A stretch of DNA of 64,000 nt from Isotricha intestinalis (GCA_023807065.1 JAJJLU010003471.1:1-64000), one strand, 5' to 3'. Positions 1 to 10,326 are shown, numbered from the stretch's first letter. Program-made: numbers and translations. Notes: a model not told the origin generated them from the sequence alone.

Positions 1-194
1 GTGCTAAAGATTATGATAGTGTTGAAAATGTTTTTCTTACTTTAACTAAAGAATATTTAAAAAATAAAGAAGAAGAAAAAAAACCTTTTGAAAATATTTC
101 TAATTCAAATATATCTTCTGTTAATGGAAATGTTAATGATGAAGATATTGAAATTGATCCAAGTTGTAGTAGTTCTAAATGTTTTTTGTTTTAA
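1..194 (+). CDS. Ras/Rab-like small GTPase, C-terminal fragment (cut by window start)
   Basis: The reading frame starting at base 3 gives the last 63 residues of a small GTPase. It opens with AKDYDSVENVFLTLT, the end of the G5 (SAK) guanine-binding loop and the last helix, and ends in KCFLF, where CFLF is a plausible CaaX prenylation box. The DNA is close to identical to bases 925-980 of the next gene, so the two look like a recent tandem duplication. The tail between the GTPase domain and the CaaX box is hypervariable and acidic, as is usual for membrane-targeting tails. The P-loop and switch regions lie outside the window, so activity cannot be judged. It is recognisable mainly because its neighbour is complete. 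Confidence 0.85.
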   Translation, partial: AKDYDSVENVFLTLTKEYLKNKEEEKKPFENISNSNISSVNGNVNDEDIEIDPSCSSSKCFLF

Positions 195-472
195 TTTAAT
201 TGTTTAATTTGATATTATTTTAAAATATTAATTCTTTTTAAATTTAATTCATATTTATGCTTATTTATTTAATTAAATTAAAAATGTTCTTTTTCTTTTT
301 TTGATTTTTATATTATTATTATTCAATTATTTTATTTATTATTAAGTAAAGATTTTTTATTGAAATATTCATAAAAATTTTAAATGAAAAATTTTATCTT
401 AAACAATTTTTTATTAGATTAAAAAATATAATCCTAAAATTTTATCTGAATAAAATTATTTTATTATTTTAA

Positions 473-1111
473 ATGTCAGAAAAACCATTAAAATTAAAAT
501 TAATATTTGTAGGTCACGGACAAGTAGGAAAAACAAGTTTAATAAATCAATATATAAATAAAATATTTACAGAAAATTATTTAATGACAGTAGGAAAAGA
601 AAAAACAATAAAAAAGATAAATATAGAAGGAAAAGAAGTAACATTAGAAATATGTGATACAGCAGGACAAAAAGAATATAGAGCAGTGAATAAAATATTT
701 ATGAAAAATACTGATATTGCATTAATAGTATATGATATTACTAATAAAGAAAGTTTTGAAGAATTAAATAATTGGATTGAAGGAGTCAAAGAAATTAATA
801 ACAATAAAAATGTTATTTATGGCATTGCGGCTAATAAAAGTGATTTATATGAACAAAAAGTTATTGATAAAAAAGAAGGAGAAGAATTTGCTAAAAATAA
901 TAATGCTTTATTCTTTGAAACTAGTGCAAAAGATTATGATAGTGTTGAAAATGTTTTTCTTACTTTAAGTGAAGAATATTTAAAAAAAGAAGAAGAAAGA
1001 AAAAAAAAAGAAGAAAAAGAATCTTTTGTTACAGATATAATTGTTAATCCTATTCCTGATGACCCTATTCCTCCTAAACCTTGTTGCTGTTATAGGTGTT
1101 TGATATATTAA
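473..1111 (+). CDS. Ras/Rab-like small GTPase with CaaX tail
   Basis: This is a complete 212-residue GTPase. The P-loop GHGQVGKTSL lies near residues 14-23, switch II is CDTAGQKEYRAV (residues 61-72), the G4 motif is ANKSDL (near 121) and G5 is ETSAKD. The catalytic Gln after DTAG is present, so it should hydrolyse GTP. After a Lys/Glu-rich linker it ends in a cysteine cluster CCCYRCLIY, where CLIY is a CaaX box and the upstream cysteines could be palmitoylated. It probably acts on membranes in trafficking or signalling, but the subfamily cannot be assigned. It follows a near-identical paralogue fragment at 1-194, and a third paralogue lies on the other strand at 3417-4064. Confidence 0.93.
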   Translation: MSEKPLKLKLIFVGHGQVGKTSLINQYINKIFTENYLMTVGKEKTIKKINIEGKEVTLEICDTAGQKEYRAVNKIFMKNTDIALIVYDITNKESFEELNNWIEGVKEINNNKNVIYGIAANKSDLYEQKVIDKKEGEEFAKNNNALFFETSAKDYDSVENVFLTLSEEYLKKEEERKKKEEKESFVTDIIVNPIPDDPIPPKPCCCYRCLIY

Positions 1112-1304
1112 ATATATTTTTCAGTTAATATTCGTTAATTTATTTTAATAATAGTATTTAAATGAAAAAAGAAAAAATTAACATTACATTAATTGCTGGT
1201 GACCTATTTTATATTTTTTATTTATTCTTCTTTTAAAATAATGAATGAAAAAATTAAAAAATTTACTCAATAAAAAATTTTTTTAAAATCTCAAGGAAAA
1301 AAAA

Positions 1305-3023
1305 TTAATATTGTTTCAATTCCTCAACTAATTTCTGAGTAATTAATTTAGCATCATCAATATTTTCTGCTTCAGTATAAATTCTAACCACATCTTCAGT
1401 TCCACTTGGTCTAATAAAAGCTCTTGCTTGATTAAATTTAGAAACAAGTTGATCAATACTTATTTGTAAATTTTCAGGTTGAATTAATTTAGTTTCATTA
1501 TCATTACATTTAAATATACTTTTATCTTTAACAGAGATTTTCGTGTTTAAAGAAGGTAATTCTTTATACATTAAATAAACATCTTCTATAGAAAAATCTA
1601 AAACTTTTAAAGCAGATTCAGTTGCAATTAAAGAAGATAAAGCATCTCCAATTGAAGGATTAAACATTGAAATATATTTTTGAATTAATTCTAAAATTTG
1701 ACTATCTTTGCTGTTTTCTATTAATGAACTTAATAAAGTAAATTTATCTATTAATTTTTCATTACAATATATTGTTCCGTGTCCATTTGCTTCAAAATAA
1801 ACTGCAATATCGTAATTTCTTGCTTTTGAATGTAAATATTTTACTCCTGTTTTTGCTAAATCTAAATTTAATCCTTTTAAATTTTCTTCTATATATTTCA
1901 TTAATGCTCCATTTGCATAAGCTGTTGTTATTATTCCTATTTTTATATTTTTATAAAATTGATCTTGAAGATTTTTACTTAACATTTTTATAAAATAATT
2001 CAATATTGTTGAATATAATACTATTAATCTATCACCATCTATTAATTTTATATTTTCTTTTATTTCTTTATTATATATGTAATATATTATTCTATCTACA
2101 TCACCATCAAAAGATAAATTTTTTATTACATTTGGATATTGTTCTTCTTTATTTAAAGGATATTTTCTTTCTTTATGAGTATACTCTGCACCGCAATTAT
2201 TATTTAATTTTTCATAATTTTCACAATCAAAATTAATAAAATTTACTTTTAAATTTTGAATTCCTTTATTTAAAAGATCTTTAATTTTATCTTTACAAAA
2301 ACCACTTAATCCATTAGCACAATCAATAACTAATTCATTATTATATTTTTTACAATTTTCCTTTTTAAAATATTTATCGTAATAATCATTAAAATTTTGA
2401 AAAGTTCCTCCTAAAAAATTCCAATAATCATTTTCGGGAGGAAAAATCATTTTATTTTTAATTCCAATTTTTTCAAACATCATTTGTGAAACATTAGTAA
2501 GAAAATGTAAAGAAGGAGTGGTAATAGTTTGATAAAAAAAATATTCACAAGAATTAAAACAATTAAAAGCTTTAATAATTAAATTAGATAAATTTTGACA
2601 AGATCTTCTAGTATCATTACCTAAAATAACAATACATCTATGTTGTTTAATATTTAATTTTTGAGTAATAGATTTAATAGTTTCTATTAAATTTTTAGAA
2701 TTTGCTATTTCTTCCATTAATATTTCTTCATTATGATCAATCATTTCTCCTTTTAAACCTGCAATTTTAACTCCATTATCAGTATAAATATTATGTGATG
2801 CTGTTAACATTATTCCATATGGAAGAGAATTTTTTGACATTGATAATAAACATGTTAATATTCCTGAACGAAATGATATTTTTTCCAAAAGATCTTCGTT
2901 AAAACGAAATCCTGCTGTTCCATAGTTAAAATAACGATCTATTGTTTTTATATTTTTGTCTATTTCTTCTAAAGAATTTAAGATTTTCTCTGGAAGAGGA
3001 AGATATGATAAGTCTTTCTCCAT
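1305..3023 (-). CDS. PGM3: Phosphoacetylglucosamine mutase (AGM1/PGM3/PCM1)
   Basis: This 572-residue enzyme of the alpha-D-phosphohexomutase superfamily converts GlcNAc-6-phosphate to GlcNAc-1-phosphate, the step before UDP-GlcNAc pyrophosphorylase. Motifs appear in the expected order: GTAGFR (35-40), the catalytic-serine loop TASHN with Ser76, the metal loop FDGDVDR (305-311), the sugar-specificity loop EANGHGT (411-417), typical of the AGM1 branch rather than phosphoglucomutase, and the phosphate-binding loop RPSGTEDVVR near 538-547. Its length fits the family (about 540-560 residues). It is a cytosolic housekeeping enzyme supplying N-glycans, GPI anchors and, in cyst-forming protists, chitin or wall polysaccharide. 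It converges with the GTPase gene at 473-1111, with 193 bp between the stops. Confidence 0.96.
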   Translation of the reverse strand: MEKDLSYLPLPEKILNSLEEIDKNIKTIDRYFNYGTAGFRFNEDLLEKISFRSGILTCLLSMSKNSLPYGIMLTASHNIYTDNGVKIAGLKGEMIDHNEEILMEEIANSKNLIETIKSITQKLNIKQHRCIVILGNDTRRSCQNLSNLIIKAFNCFNSCEYFFYQTITTPSLHFLTNVSQMMFEKIGIKNKMIFPPENDYWNFLGGTFQNFNDYYDKYFKKENCKKYNNELVIDCANGLSGFCKDKIKDLLNKGIQNLKVNFINFDCENYEKLNNNCGAEYTHKERKYPLNKEEQYPNVIKNLSFDGDVDRIIYYIYNKEIKENIKLIDGDRLIVLYSTILNYFIKMLSKNLQDQFYKNIKIGIITTAYANGALMKYIEENLKGLNLDLAKTGVKYLHSKARNYDIAVYFEANGHGTIYCNEKLIDKFTLLSSLIENSKDSQILELIQKYISMFNPSIGDALSSLIATESALKVLDFSIEDVYLMYKELPSLNTKISVKDKSIFKCNDNETKLIQPENLQISIDQLVSKFNQARAFIRPSGTEDVVRIYTEAENIDDAKLITQKLVEELKQY

Positions 3024-3416
3024 TTTTATAATTACTTTTTGTTTATTTTTTTTAGGGGTTTATTTTGCAAATATTTGTTAATTATATATATATTTTAAAT
3101 TATTATATTTATTTAAAAATTTTTATATTATATATTCAAAAGAAGCTTTAATTTTTATTCATGTAATTTAATTTTTGATGTTTGAATTATTTAAAAGCAA
3201 TCTTATTCATCGATTTTATGTTATTAATAAATTATATAATTTTTATTATTCATTCAAAATTAAAAAGTTGAAGAGGTTCAAACATTTCTTATTCTCATTA
3301 ATTATTTTGTTCATATATTAATTAATGAAACTTATTTGTCTGTTTTTATCTTACAATTAAAAAATGAATATATAATATTGATTTTTATTATTTTAAAAAT
3401 ATTTTATTAAATATTA
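3024..3416. other. Intergenic, upstream of the mutase gene
   Basis: About 390 bp of AT-rich sequence lie between the start of the mutase gene and the end of the next minus-strand GTPase gene. I see no open frame, RNA gene or repeat. A B-box-like GGTTCAAAC near 3277 has no matching tRNA fold around it. It presumably holds the mutase promoter and the GTPase 3' end. Confidence 0.5.
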
Positions 3417-4064
3417 TTATATAATTGAACAACAACAACGATATTTCGGCAAAGAAGAACCAACAGGTTCAGGTATAATAACTTGATCAATATTATTAAT
3501 TCCTTTTTCTAAAGGTTTTTCATCAATAGTATTTTTTTTATTACTTATTTTATTTAAATATTCTTCAGTTAACTCATTAAAAACTTTATTAATACTGTCA
3601 TAATCAAAAGCAGAAGTTTCAAAAAAAAAAGAATGATTATCAGCAGCGAATTTTTTTCCTTCTTCCTCAGAAATATTTCTTTCTTCATATAAATCACTTT
3701 TATTAGCAATAATACTTAAAATAATATCTGAACTTTGATTAATCTCTTTAACATTATTAATCCAACCAGTTAATTCTTGAAAAGTTTCTCTATTAGTCAT
3801 ATCATATACTATTAATGCAATATCAGTATTTTTCATAAATATTTTATTTACTGCTCTATAATCAGGTTGTCCTACAGTATCAAATATTTCTAATTTTACT
3901 TCTTTTCCTTTTATATTTATATTTTTTAATGATTTATCTGAACCCATTGTCGCTAAGTAAGTAATGGTTTCTTCATTATTTATGAATTGATTTATTAAAC
4001 TTGTTTTTCCTACTTTACTTTCTCCTACTAATATAACCTTTATTTTTAGAATTTTATTTTCCAT
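3417..4064 (-). CDS. Ras/Rab-like small GTPase with CaaX tail
   Basis: A complete 215-residue paralogue of the GTPase at 473-1111. The P-loop is GESKVGKTSL, switch II is FDTVGQPDYRAV (Val replaces the usual Ala of DTAGQ, but the catalytic Gln is kept), G4 is ANKSDL and G5 is ETSAFD. It ends in YRCCCSII, where CSII is a CaaX box preceded by two further cysteines. It shares the signature VNKIFMKNTDIALIVYD exactly with the plus-strand gene, so the cluster expanded locally. It is expected on endomembranes or the plasma membrane. The specific pathway is not identifiable. Confidence 0.93.
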   Translation of the reverse strand: MENKILKIKVILVGESKVGKTSLINQFINNEETITYLATMGSDKSLKNINIKGKEVKLEIFDTVGQPDYRAVNKIFMKNTDIALIVYDMTNRETFQELTGWINNVKEINQSSDIILSIIANKSDLYEERNISEEEGKKFAADNHSFFFETSAFDYDSINKVFNELTEEYLNKISNKKNTIDEKPLEKGINNIDQVIIPEPVGSSLPKYRCCCSII

Positions 4065-4352
4065 TTTTTTATGTTTTTATATTTATATTTGTTTCAAGGC
4101 TTTTTTTTAATGTTATTTAATTATTTCAGAAATATTTTTTTTAATTTTTTATTTATAAATTTCTTTAAAAAGGATTATGAATTGAAACTTTTTTAAATTA
4201 TCTGTATAATAAAGATTATCTAATTGTTTTTTTTAAAAATAATTTAAAGTAAAGTTTAAAATAGAATGTTATTTAAAATAAAAGAAACTTGTTATTGTAA
4301 TTTTTTAATTATAATATAATATATTTCTATTTTTAAAATTTATAATAATTAT

Positions 4353-5324
4353 TTAATATAAATTTTGTGGATTCAATAAAGAAAAATCTTGGCAAATATT
4401 TTTATCAAAAACTTCAAAAGAACAATTATTATCTAAATTAAATAAATCATTATTTAAATAATCATTAGAGTTATATCTAAAGCAATTATTCTCTTTTTCG
4501 TTTAAATCAAATTTAAAAATATTATTTTCTTCGTCATCTTTAAAAATTTTAAAATCTAAAATAAAAGGATTTTTATTATTATTGTTCTTTTCTTCTGCAT
4601 TTTTTTTATCATCAAAATCCATTAAATTATGATTTTCATTCAAATTACTTTCAAAAGAATTCTTATGTGATGAATTTTTAGATATAGAAAAAATTTGAGA
4701 AGAAATAGATTTTTCTCTTTTTCTTTTTTTACAAATAATATCTAAATTATTTTTATGATTAATTTCATTATCAGAAATATTATTATTTTTATCACCATTT
4801 ACTTTTAATTTAATTTTCAAATTATTTTCATTTAAATTATCTTCATTATTATCTTTATTTTTATAATTAATAATTTTATCTAATTTTTCTTTTTGAAGAT
4901 TGGTTAAATTAATATTATTAAATTGATTATTTTTTAAAACAGAAACAATATATTTAATCATTTCATTAAAATCAATATTTAAATTATTATTAGAGTCATT
5001 TAAATTTTTTTTAATTTTTAAAAAAAATTTTTGAGCATGTGATCTAGCTTGAGTACTTGATCTTGTTTTAATAATTTTTTGAACTTTTTTCCATTCATTT
5101 CCATATTCTAAAATTCCTTCTAAAAATTTTTTATGTTCTTCATCACTCCATCTTCCATTATTAAAATTTTCTATTGTTTTATTATTGTCTTCTTCGTTTG
5201 ATGATGATGAAGTTTGAATATTTTCATTTATTATATTCATTTTTTTTGTTTTTTCTTTGTTTTCATATGAAAATAATAATTTACTTTTTGAAACTACTTT
5301 TTTTAATTCTTTTGTTTCTGACAT
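4353..5324 (-). CDS. SHAQKYF-class single-Myb transcription factor
   Basis: A 323-residue protein with one Myb/SANT repeat at about residues 57-108. It has GRWSDEEHKKFLEG, EWKKVQ and the class signature TRSSTQARSHAQKFF (SHAQKFF at 95-101). This class is known from plants, Dictyostelium and ciliates and binds DNA through a single repeat. The remainder is an Asn/Lys-rich, probably disordered tail with possible nuclear-localisation basic patches such as KKRKREK. It is most likely a nuclear sequence-specific regulator with unknown targets. It is divergently arranged with the coiled-coil gene at 5807. Confidence 0.9.
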   Translation of the reverse strand: MSETKELKKVVSKSKLLFSYENKEKTKKMNIINENIQTSSSSNEEDNNKTIENFNNGRWSDEEHKKFLEGILEYGNEWKKVQKIIKTRSSTQARSHAQKFFLKIKKNLNDSNNNLNIDFNEMIKYIVSVLKNNQFNNINLTNLQKEKLDKIINYKNKDNNEDNLNENNLKIKLKVNGDKNNNISDNEINHKNNLDIICKKRKREKSISSQIFSISKNSSHKNSFESNLNENHNLMDFDDKKNAEEKNNNNKNPFILDFKIFKDDEENNIFKFDLNEKENNCFRYNSNDYLNNDLFNLDNNCSFEVFDKNICQDFSLLNPQNLY

Positions 5325-5689
5325 TTTTTTTTTCCCTCTAAAATAATTATTTTTTTAGTTTTATTCTTTTCTTTTTTTTATAATTTCTTTATCAATTAAA
5401 AATTTTGATGTTGTTGTTAATTTATTTTTATAATTTTTAGGAAGTTTATTTTTTTTTGTTATATCGGTTTTTTATTTTTGTTTTTTTGATGGGTTTATAT
5501 TATTATTTTTGTTTATTTTACTCATTTTCATTTTTTCAACTTCTAACTATTATTCTTTCTTTACAAAAAAATAGTCAAAATTAAACAGAAACCCTCTAAA
5601 AATGTTTCTAAGGATAAAAATAAATAAATAAATTAAAAAAATATTAAAAAAAAAAATAAAAATAAAAAAAACAATAAGTCCAAAATAAA

Positions 5690-5775
5690 TTAAAAAAATT
5701 AAAAAAAAACTTTAAAAAAAATAAAAATAAATTTAAAAAATTAAAAAAAACTTTAAAAAAAATAAAAATATAACT
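5690..5775. repeat. A-rich tandem duplication in the 5325-5806 intergenic region
   Basis: The 480-bp divergent intergenic region becomes almost pure A/T on its right side. Around 5690-5775 a unit of about 40 bp, containing AACTTTAAAAAAAATAAAAAT, occurs twice in a row with small changes. It lies immediately before the start codon at 5807, so it forms part of a promoter or 5' UTR. I see no other motif in the interval. Confidence 0.5.
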
Positions 5776-5806
5776 CCTTCTCAAAAATAAAAATATATAA
5801 AAAAAA

Positions 5807-7669
5807 ATGTCATCGGCAGAACCAAATGATCGTTATTCAACATCTCCATCATATTATCCAACATATCCAAAAAGAGAAATACATGGAATAAATCCATTAA
5901 CAATAAATTCTCTTCCTTCAATAGAAATAGATGATCTTCAACATGTATTTTCAAAAGGAATTTCTGAAAGAAAAAATAATATAAAAGGTAATTTTCTTAA
6001 AAGAAGAGCTTTATTAGAAAATGATCATGATATAATGGATATTAAATCAGAGATTAATAAAGCAAAAAGAAATCAAATTTTATGTAGACAAATTGAACAA
6101 AAACAACTTTTAAAATTAAAAAGTATTATTCAAGAATCTGAAGAAGAAGAATTTAATATAAAAATAAATGAACTTGATAGAAAAAAAAAATTAGAAGAAG
6201 AAAATAAAAAACATTTATTATGGTTAGAAACAAGAAGAATAAACTTAGAACAAATGGAAGAAAAAAAAAGATTAAAAATTGAAGCAGATAAAGAATATGA
6301 AAAAGATAAAAAAAATACTGAAGAAGCTTATAATAAAATATTATTAGAAAATAAATTAAATGAAGAAGAAAAAGAAAGAAAAAAATTAATTAATCAATCC
6401 TATATGGAAGCTTCTTTGAAAGAAAGAGAATTAATAAAAAAAAGAAGAGAAGAAAATGATAGAATTGAAGAAATTAATTTAATTAATTATTTAAAAGAAA
6501 AAGAAAAAAGAGAAAATTTATTATTAGAAAAAAAAAAAAATTTACAAATGGAAAAAGATAAAATTTTAGATAAAATAAATAAAGAAAAAGCAAAAGAAAA
6601 AGCAGAAAAAGATTATTGGGAAAATTTAAGAAATGAATTAACAATAGAAAGAGAAAATAAAAAACAGAAAATAAAAGATTTAGAAGAAAAAATAAAAAGA
6701 CAAAAATTAAAAGAAGATGTTATTCAAAGTGCAATTAATCAAATGAAAGAAAAAGAAAAAAGAAAAGAAGAAGAAAAAAAATTAGAAGAACAATTTAAAC
6801 AAGAAATGTTATTAAAATATGAGAAAGAAAAAAATGAAGAAAAATTAATGAATGAAAAAAAAAAATTAAAAGAAATTGAATTTAATAATGAAGTGGAAAG
6901 ATTATGGAAAATAAGACTAGAACAATATCAATTACAAAGAGAACAAGAAATAAGAGAATTAGAAGAACAAAAATTAAAAGAAGAAGAAATAAGAAATATT
7001 ATTGAAGAAGAAAAATCTCGTTTGGTAAAAGAAAATGAAGATATATTAAAAAAATACAATGCTGAAGGATATAATAAATTAAAAAATTATATTAAACCAA
7101 ATGCAATAAAAACAAAATTAGAAATAAATAGACCTAAAAGAGATATTATATATAATAATATATTTGGAAATGTAAATCCTAATCAATCTTCAGTTTATCC
7201 TAAATATCAACATATAAAAAATTATGTTTATGATGTTAATATTCAAGATATTCAACCAAATATAAATAGAAATAATCATTTAATGTATAATGCTTATTTA
7301 AATAATAATTATGATACTTATCCAACTGAAAAAGAATATAGAGAAAATATGGAAAAAAATAAAGAAAAATATATTAGATATGCAGGTGGAAATCCAATAA
7401 GAGAAAATAGTTGTTATATAAAAAATGCACCTAGTTTAATTGATTATAAAAATGGAATATATAATAGAAATAAAATCAATTATAGTTTAAATTTAAATAA
7501 TACTGTTGGTGGTGATTTTAATTATTCTTTAAATAATAGTAATGTTATTCCTAATTATAATATTACTAATACTAATTATAATAGTTTTGATAATAGCTTA
7601 AATAGTGGAAATTTTACTAATAGAAATTTAAATAGTAGGTATCAAGAAAAAATACCTGAAATGATTTAA
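5807..7669 (+). CDS. TPH-like coiled-coil protein, probably ciliary or basal-body
   Basis: A 620-residue protein with a short polar N-terminus, about 340 residues of continuous charged coiled coil (roughly 75-420) and an Asn/Tyr-rich tail. The coil has the dense Lys/Glu/Arg pattern, with spaced WLETRR, DYWENLRNE and RLWKIRLEQYQ, seen in trichohyalin-plectin-homology (TPH) proteins such as MNS1, CFAP53 and trichoplein, which are microtubule-inner or basal-body components. That assignment rests on pattern only, and any long Glu/Lys coil can resemble it. The tail has repeated aromatic-Asn stretches and is likely disordered. The start at MSSAEP is preceded by a purely A-rich leader, and no earlier in-frame Met is plausible. 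Confidence 0.6.
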   Translation: MSSAEPNDRYSTSPSYYPTYPKREIHGINPLTINSLPSIEIDDLQHVFSKGISERKNNIKGNFLKRRALLENDHDIMDIKSEINKAKRNQILCRQIEQKQLLKLKSIIQESEEEEFNIKINELDRKKKLEEENKKHLLWLETRRINLEQMEEKKRLKIEADKEYEKDKKNTEEAYNKILLENKLNEEEKERKKLINQSYMEASLKERELIKKRREENDRIEEINLINYLKEKEKRENLLLEKKKNLQMEKDKILDKINKEKAKEKAEKDYWENLRNELTIERENKKQKIKDLEEKIKRQKLKEDVIQSAINQMKEKEKRKEEEKKLEEQFKQEMLLKYEKEKNEEKLMNEKKKLKEIEFNNEVERLWKIRLEQYQLQREQEIRELEEQKLKEEEIRNIIEEEKSRLVKENEDILKKYNAEGYNKLKNYIKPNAIKTKLEINRPKRDIIYNNIFGNVNPNQSSVYPKYQHIKNYVYDVNIQDIQPNINRNNHLMYNAYLNNNYDTYPTEKEYRENMEKNKEKYIRYAGGNPIRENSCYIKNAPSLIDYKNGIYNRNKINYSLNLNNTVGGDFNYSLNNSNVIPNYNITNTNYNSFDNSLNSGNFTNRNLNSRYQEKIPEMI

Positions 7670-8022
7670 AATATATTTATTATTTTTATGTTTTAGAATT
7701 TAAAATAAAGGGGTTTTAAAATATGTTTTGTTTATTATTTTAAAAATTGAAAATAATAGATTTTTTAATTTTTCTTTATATATTAATTACTATAAATATA
7801 TATATTACAAAAGAATTATTTAACAAAAAAAAAGATTCTTCTTACTAGTAAAAAAAAGTAATTTAATATGCAAAAGAGCCTTAATATATTATTTCATAAA
7901 AGATAAATTTTTTCAAGAAGACACAAGTATGTTTTTATATATTTGTTAATAAGTTTTTTTTAAATTAATTTTTAAATTATATAGATTATTTTTATTTTTT
8001 TATATTCTTTATTATCTTTTAA
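7670..8022. other. Convergent intergenic region
   Basis: About 350 bp between two gene ends. It is AT-rich with a slightly more mixed patch at 7830-7930. I see no frame, tRNA-like cloverleaf or repeat that I can support. Confidence 0.4.
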
Positions 8023-8736
8023 TTATATTTCAGTAAAAGCATTTACTTTGTTTTTGTGTCTATGAATTATATGATAATTTAATGGATTTAAATTGAAATT
8101 AAAATTTACACTATTAAATCCTTTATTATTTATAAGTTTGAAACTTTTAAATTCTTTTTTTTTATTTTCATATTTTTGATCAAGTGAAGTTGAATTTTTT
8201 GATAAACTAACACTTAAAGTTCTAAAATTATTTTTTATTTTTTTATGATGTGGAAATGATTGATAATTAAAATAAGGATTTATTCTATTTGGATAAATTG
8301 AAGGAATTGAAAAATTATTTTCTTTTTGATAGTTTGAATAATTATTATTATAACTTTGTAAAAATAAATTTAATTTTCTTAAAGAATTATTTTGTTTTAA
8401 CTCAGTTATTTTTTTATTCTCTTCATTTTCATTCATTATTATTTGAAAAGGAGTTAATTTTTTCTTCACTTTTTTTTTTGGGGTGAAATATTTTTTTTTT
8501 GGAAATAAATTAGAATGAAATATTTTATCTAAGTCTTTATGATCAATTTTATTTGAAGTTTTATCAAATTTTTTAGAAAGAAATTTTAATAATTTAATAC
8601 TATCATGTCTATCTACTGAATCATGATTATTTATTTTTCTTAGTTCTAAATGAATTAATTTATCATTTTCTACTATTTTGTTTAAATCACTTAAATCTAA
8701 TTTTTCTATTGAATATTTACTTTTGTCTAAAAACAT
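8023..8736 (-). CDS. Hypothetical Asn/Lys-rich protein
   Basis: A 237-residue protein that I do not recognise. It has an acidic, helix-prone first 60 residues, a very basic middle (FTPKKKVKKKLTP near 80-96) and an Asn/Ser/Phe-rich second half. There is no signal peptide or membrane segment. The frame is intact with a TAA stop and the amino-acid use matches neighbouring genes, which supports it as real. The basic patch could be a nuclear or microtubule-binding stretch, but that is a guess. Confidence 0.6.
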   Translation of the reverse strand: MFLDKSKYSIEKLDLSDLNKIVENDKLIHLELRKINNHDSVDRHDSIKLLKFLSKKFDKTSNKIDHKDLDKIFHSNLFPKKKYFTPKKKVKKKLTPFQIIMNENEENKKITELKQNNSLRKLNLFLQSYNNNYSNYQKENNFSIPSIYPNRINPYFNYQSFPHHKKIKNNFRTLSVSLSKNSTSLDQKYENKKKEFKSFKLINNKGFNSVNFNFNLNPLNYHIIHRHKNKVNAFTEI

Positions 8737-8966
8737 TTATAATATTTTTTAATTAAAAATAAATATTTTAATCAATAATAATATAATTCAATTAGTATGA
8801 TTTTCTTTAATAATAATATTTAGAATGTAAAAAGATTTAAATCAATTTCATTAAATAAATTTATATAATTAAACTTGTTGAATCATATTATTTACTTTCA
8901 TAAATATTTAAAAAAACATATATATTATTTCAATTCTTACATTTACTTAACAAAAATTTATAATTA

Positions 8967-9896
8967 TTATATTATTGGTATACAGCAAAAACAAAATTTT
9001 TTATTTTTTTTTTCAATATCATTATTAAGTACATAATTATTATTACATTCAGGAATAATATTTAAAGATTGTTTCTTTTCTTCTAAATCTCCTTGAAAAG
9101 TATTTTTAATAGATTTTTTATCAGTTAACGAATTAACATTTATTTCATTATTATTATTATTATTTTCATTTTTAAAATACGGAATTTCCTTATTTAAAAA
9201 TTTTAATTTAATTTTTTCACTCCTTTTCTCAGATTCTGCAAGTATATAACTTAAACTATTTTTTTTTGAACTATAAAAAACAGAAAATTTTTCATTTTGA
9301 TTATTATTACTATTATTAATATTATTATTATTAATAGTATTCTCTCTTTCTTTTTCTTCTAATTCTAATTGTTGTTCAAATGTTGTTGGCATATATTTAT
9401 TCTTTAAATTTTTTATTTGTTTATTATTTATATTATTTTCAACTTCATTTATTTCTATTAAATCTCCTTCGTTATTTATTTTATTTATGTTATTATTTTG
9501 CTCATTACTTGATTTATTAAATAACGAAGAAGCAAATTTTAATTTATTAAATCTTAAAAGTTTTGCTGATTTTTTTTGAACTGGAATATAATTTTCTCTT
9601 TTATTTTTGTGATTTGATTTTGTTTTAAATCTTTTTTCTTTACCTAATAAATCATTTAAAAAATTATCATAAAATTTTTTATTTGATTCTTCTTCTTCTT
9701 TATCATCTAAATTATCTAAAATTTTTAAATGTTTTTTTTTTCTTGATGATTTTTTTTCCATTAAATCTATATCACTTTTTAAAATTTTTCCCAAATTATT
9801 TTTTAAAGCAAATTTTTTATCATTATCATTTTCACTGAAATTACTGTATTTTCGAAGTTGATTAAAATTTGTAAATTTCATTGACTCAAATGTCAT
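8967..9896 (-). CDS. Hypothetical protein with a cysteine-rich, possibly acylated C-terminus
   Basis: A 309-residue, Asn/Lys/Ser-rich, largely disordered protein of no recognised family. Its most telling feature is the C-terminus FCFCCIPII, a cysteine cluster followed by a hydrophobic end. It is not a strict CaaX box, because the last Cys is five from the end, but it looks like a palmitoylation or membrane-anchor tail and recalls the GTPase tails in this window. A stretch TTFEQQLELEEKERE near residues 171-185 may form a short coil. Membrane attachment is inference. Confidence 0.6.
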   Translation of the reverse strand: MTFESMKFTNFNQLRKYSNFSENDNDKKFALKNNLGKILKSDIDLMEKKSSRKKKHLKILDNLDDKEEEESNKKFYDNFLNDLLGKEKRFKTKSNHKNKRENYIPVQKKSAKLLRFNKLKFASSLFNKSSNEQNNNINKINNEGDLIEINEVENNINNKQIKNLKNKYMPTTFEQQLELEEKERENTINNNNINNSNNNQNEKFSVFYSSKKNSLSYILAESEKRSEKIKLKFLNKEIPYFKNENNNNNNEINVNSLTDKKSIKNTFQGDLEEKKQSLNIIPECNNNYVLNNDIEKKNKKFCFCCIPII

Positions 9897-10326
9897 TTTA
9901 TTAATATTATTTATTTTTTTTTTATTTTCTTTAATTAAAAAATATAAATTATTTAATAATTTATATCTAAGTAATATAGGTTTATAATTTTATATTAAAT
10001 TCTTCCATTAAAATTTATATCTTTATGACTAATTTTTTTATTATTGAGATTTTTATGATTATAATTTATATATATTTTAATTAAATAAAATATTTTTTAT
10101 TTTTTTTAACGTATCAATTATTACAAAGTTATTTAGAATTAAAAAAATTTAATTTTCTTTAAATTAAATCCCTTTTTTTAATATTGCATTGATTCTTTAT
10201 TACAAAATTTTATTTAAATTATTAATTATTTTTAAAATATAGAATATTTAATTATTCATTAATTAATAAATCTATAATTAAGATGTGAAAATTTTAAATG
10301 TTTGAAAAGAAAAAAGAAATTAAAAA
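9897..10326. other. Divergent intergenic region
   Basis: About 430 bp of plain AT-rich sequence between two divergent starts. It must carry both promoters, but no motif stands out. Confidence 0.4.

Noticed and set aside
3270..3285. tRNA B-box-like GGTTCAAAC
   Set aside because: No A-box, acceptor stem or cloverleaf could be built around it.
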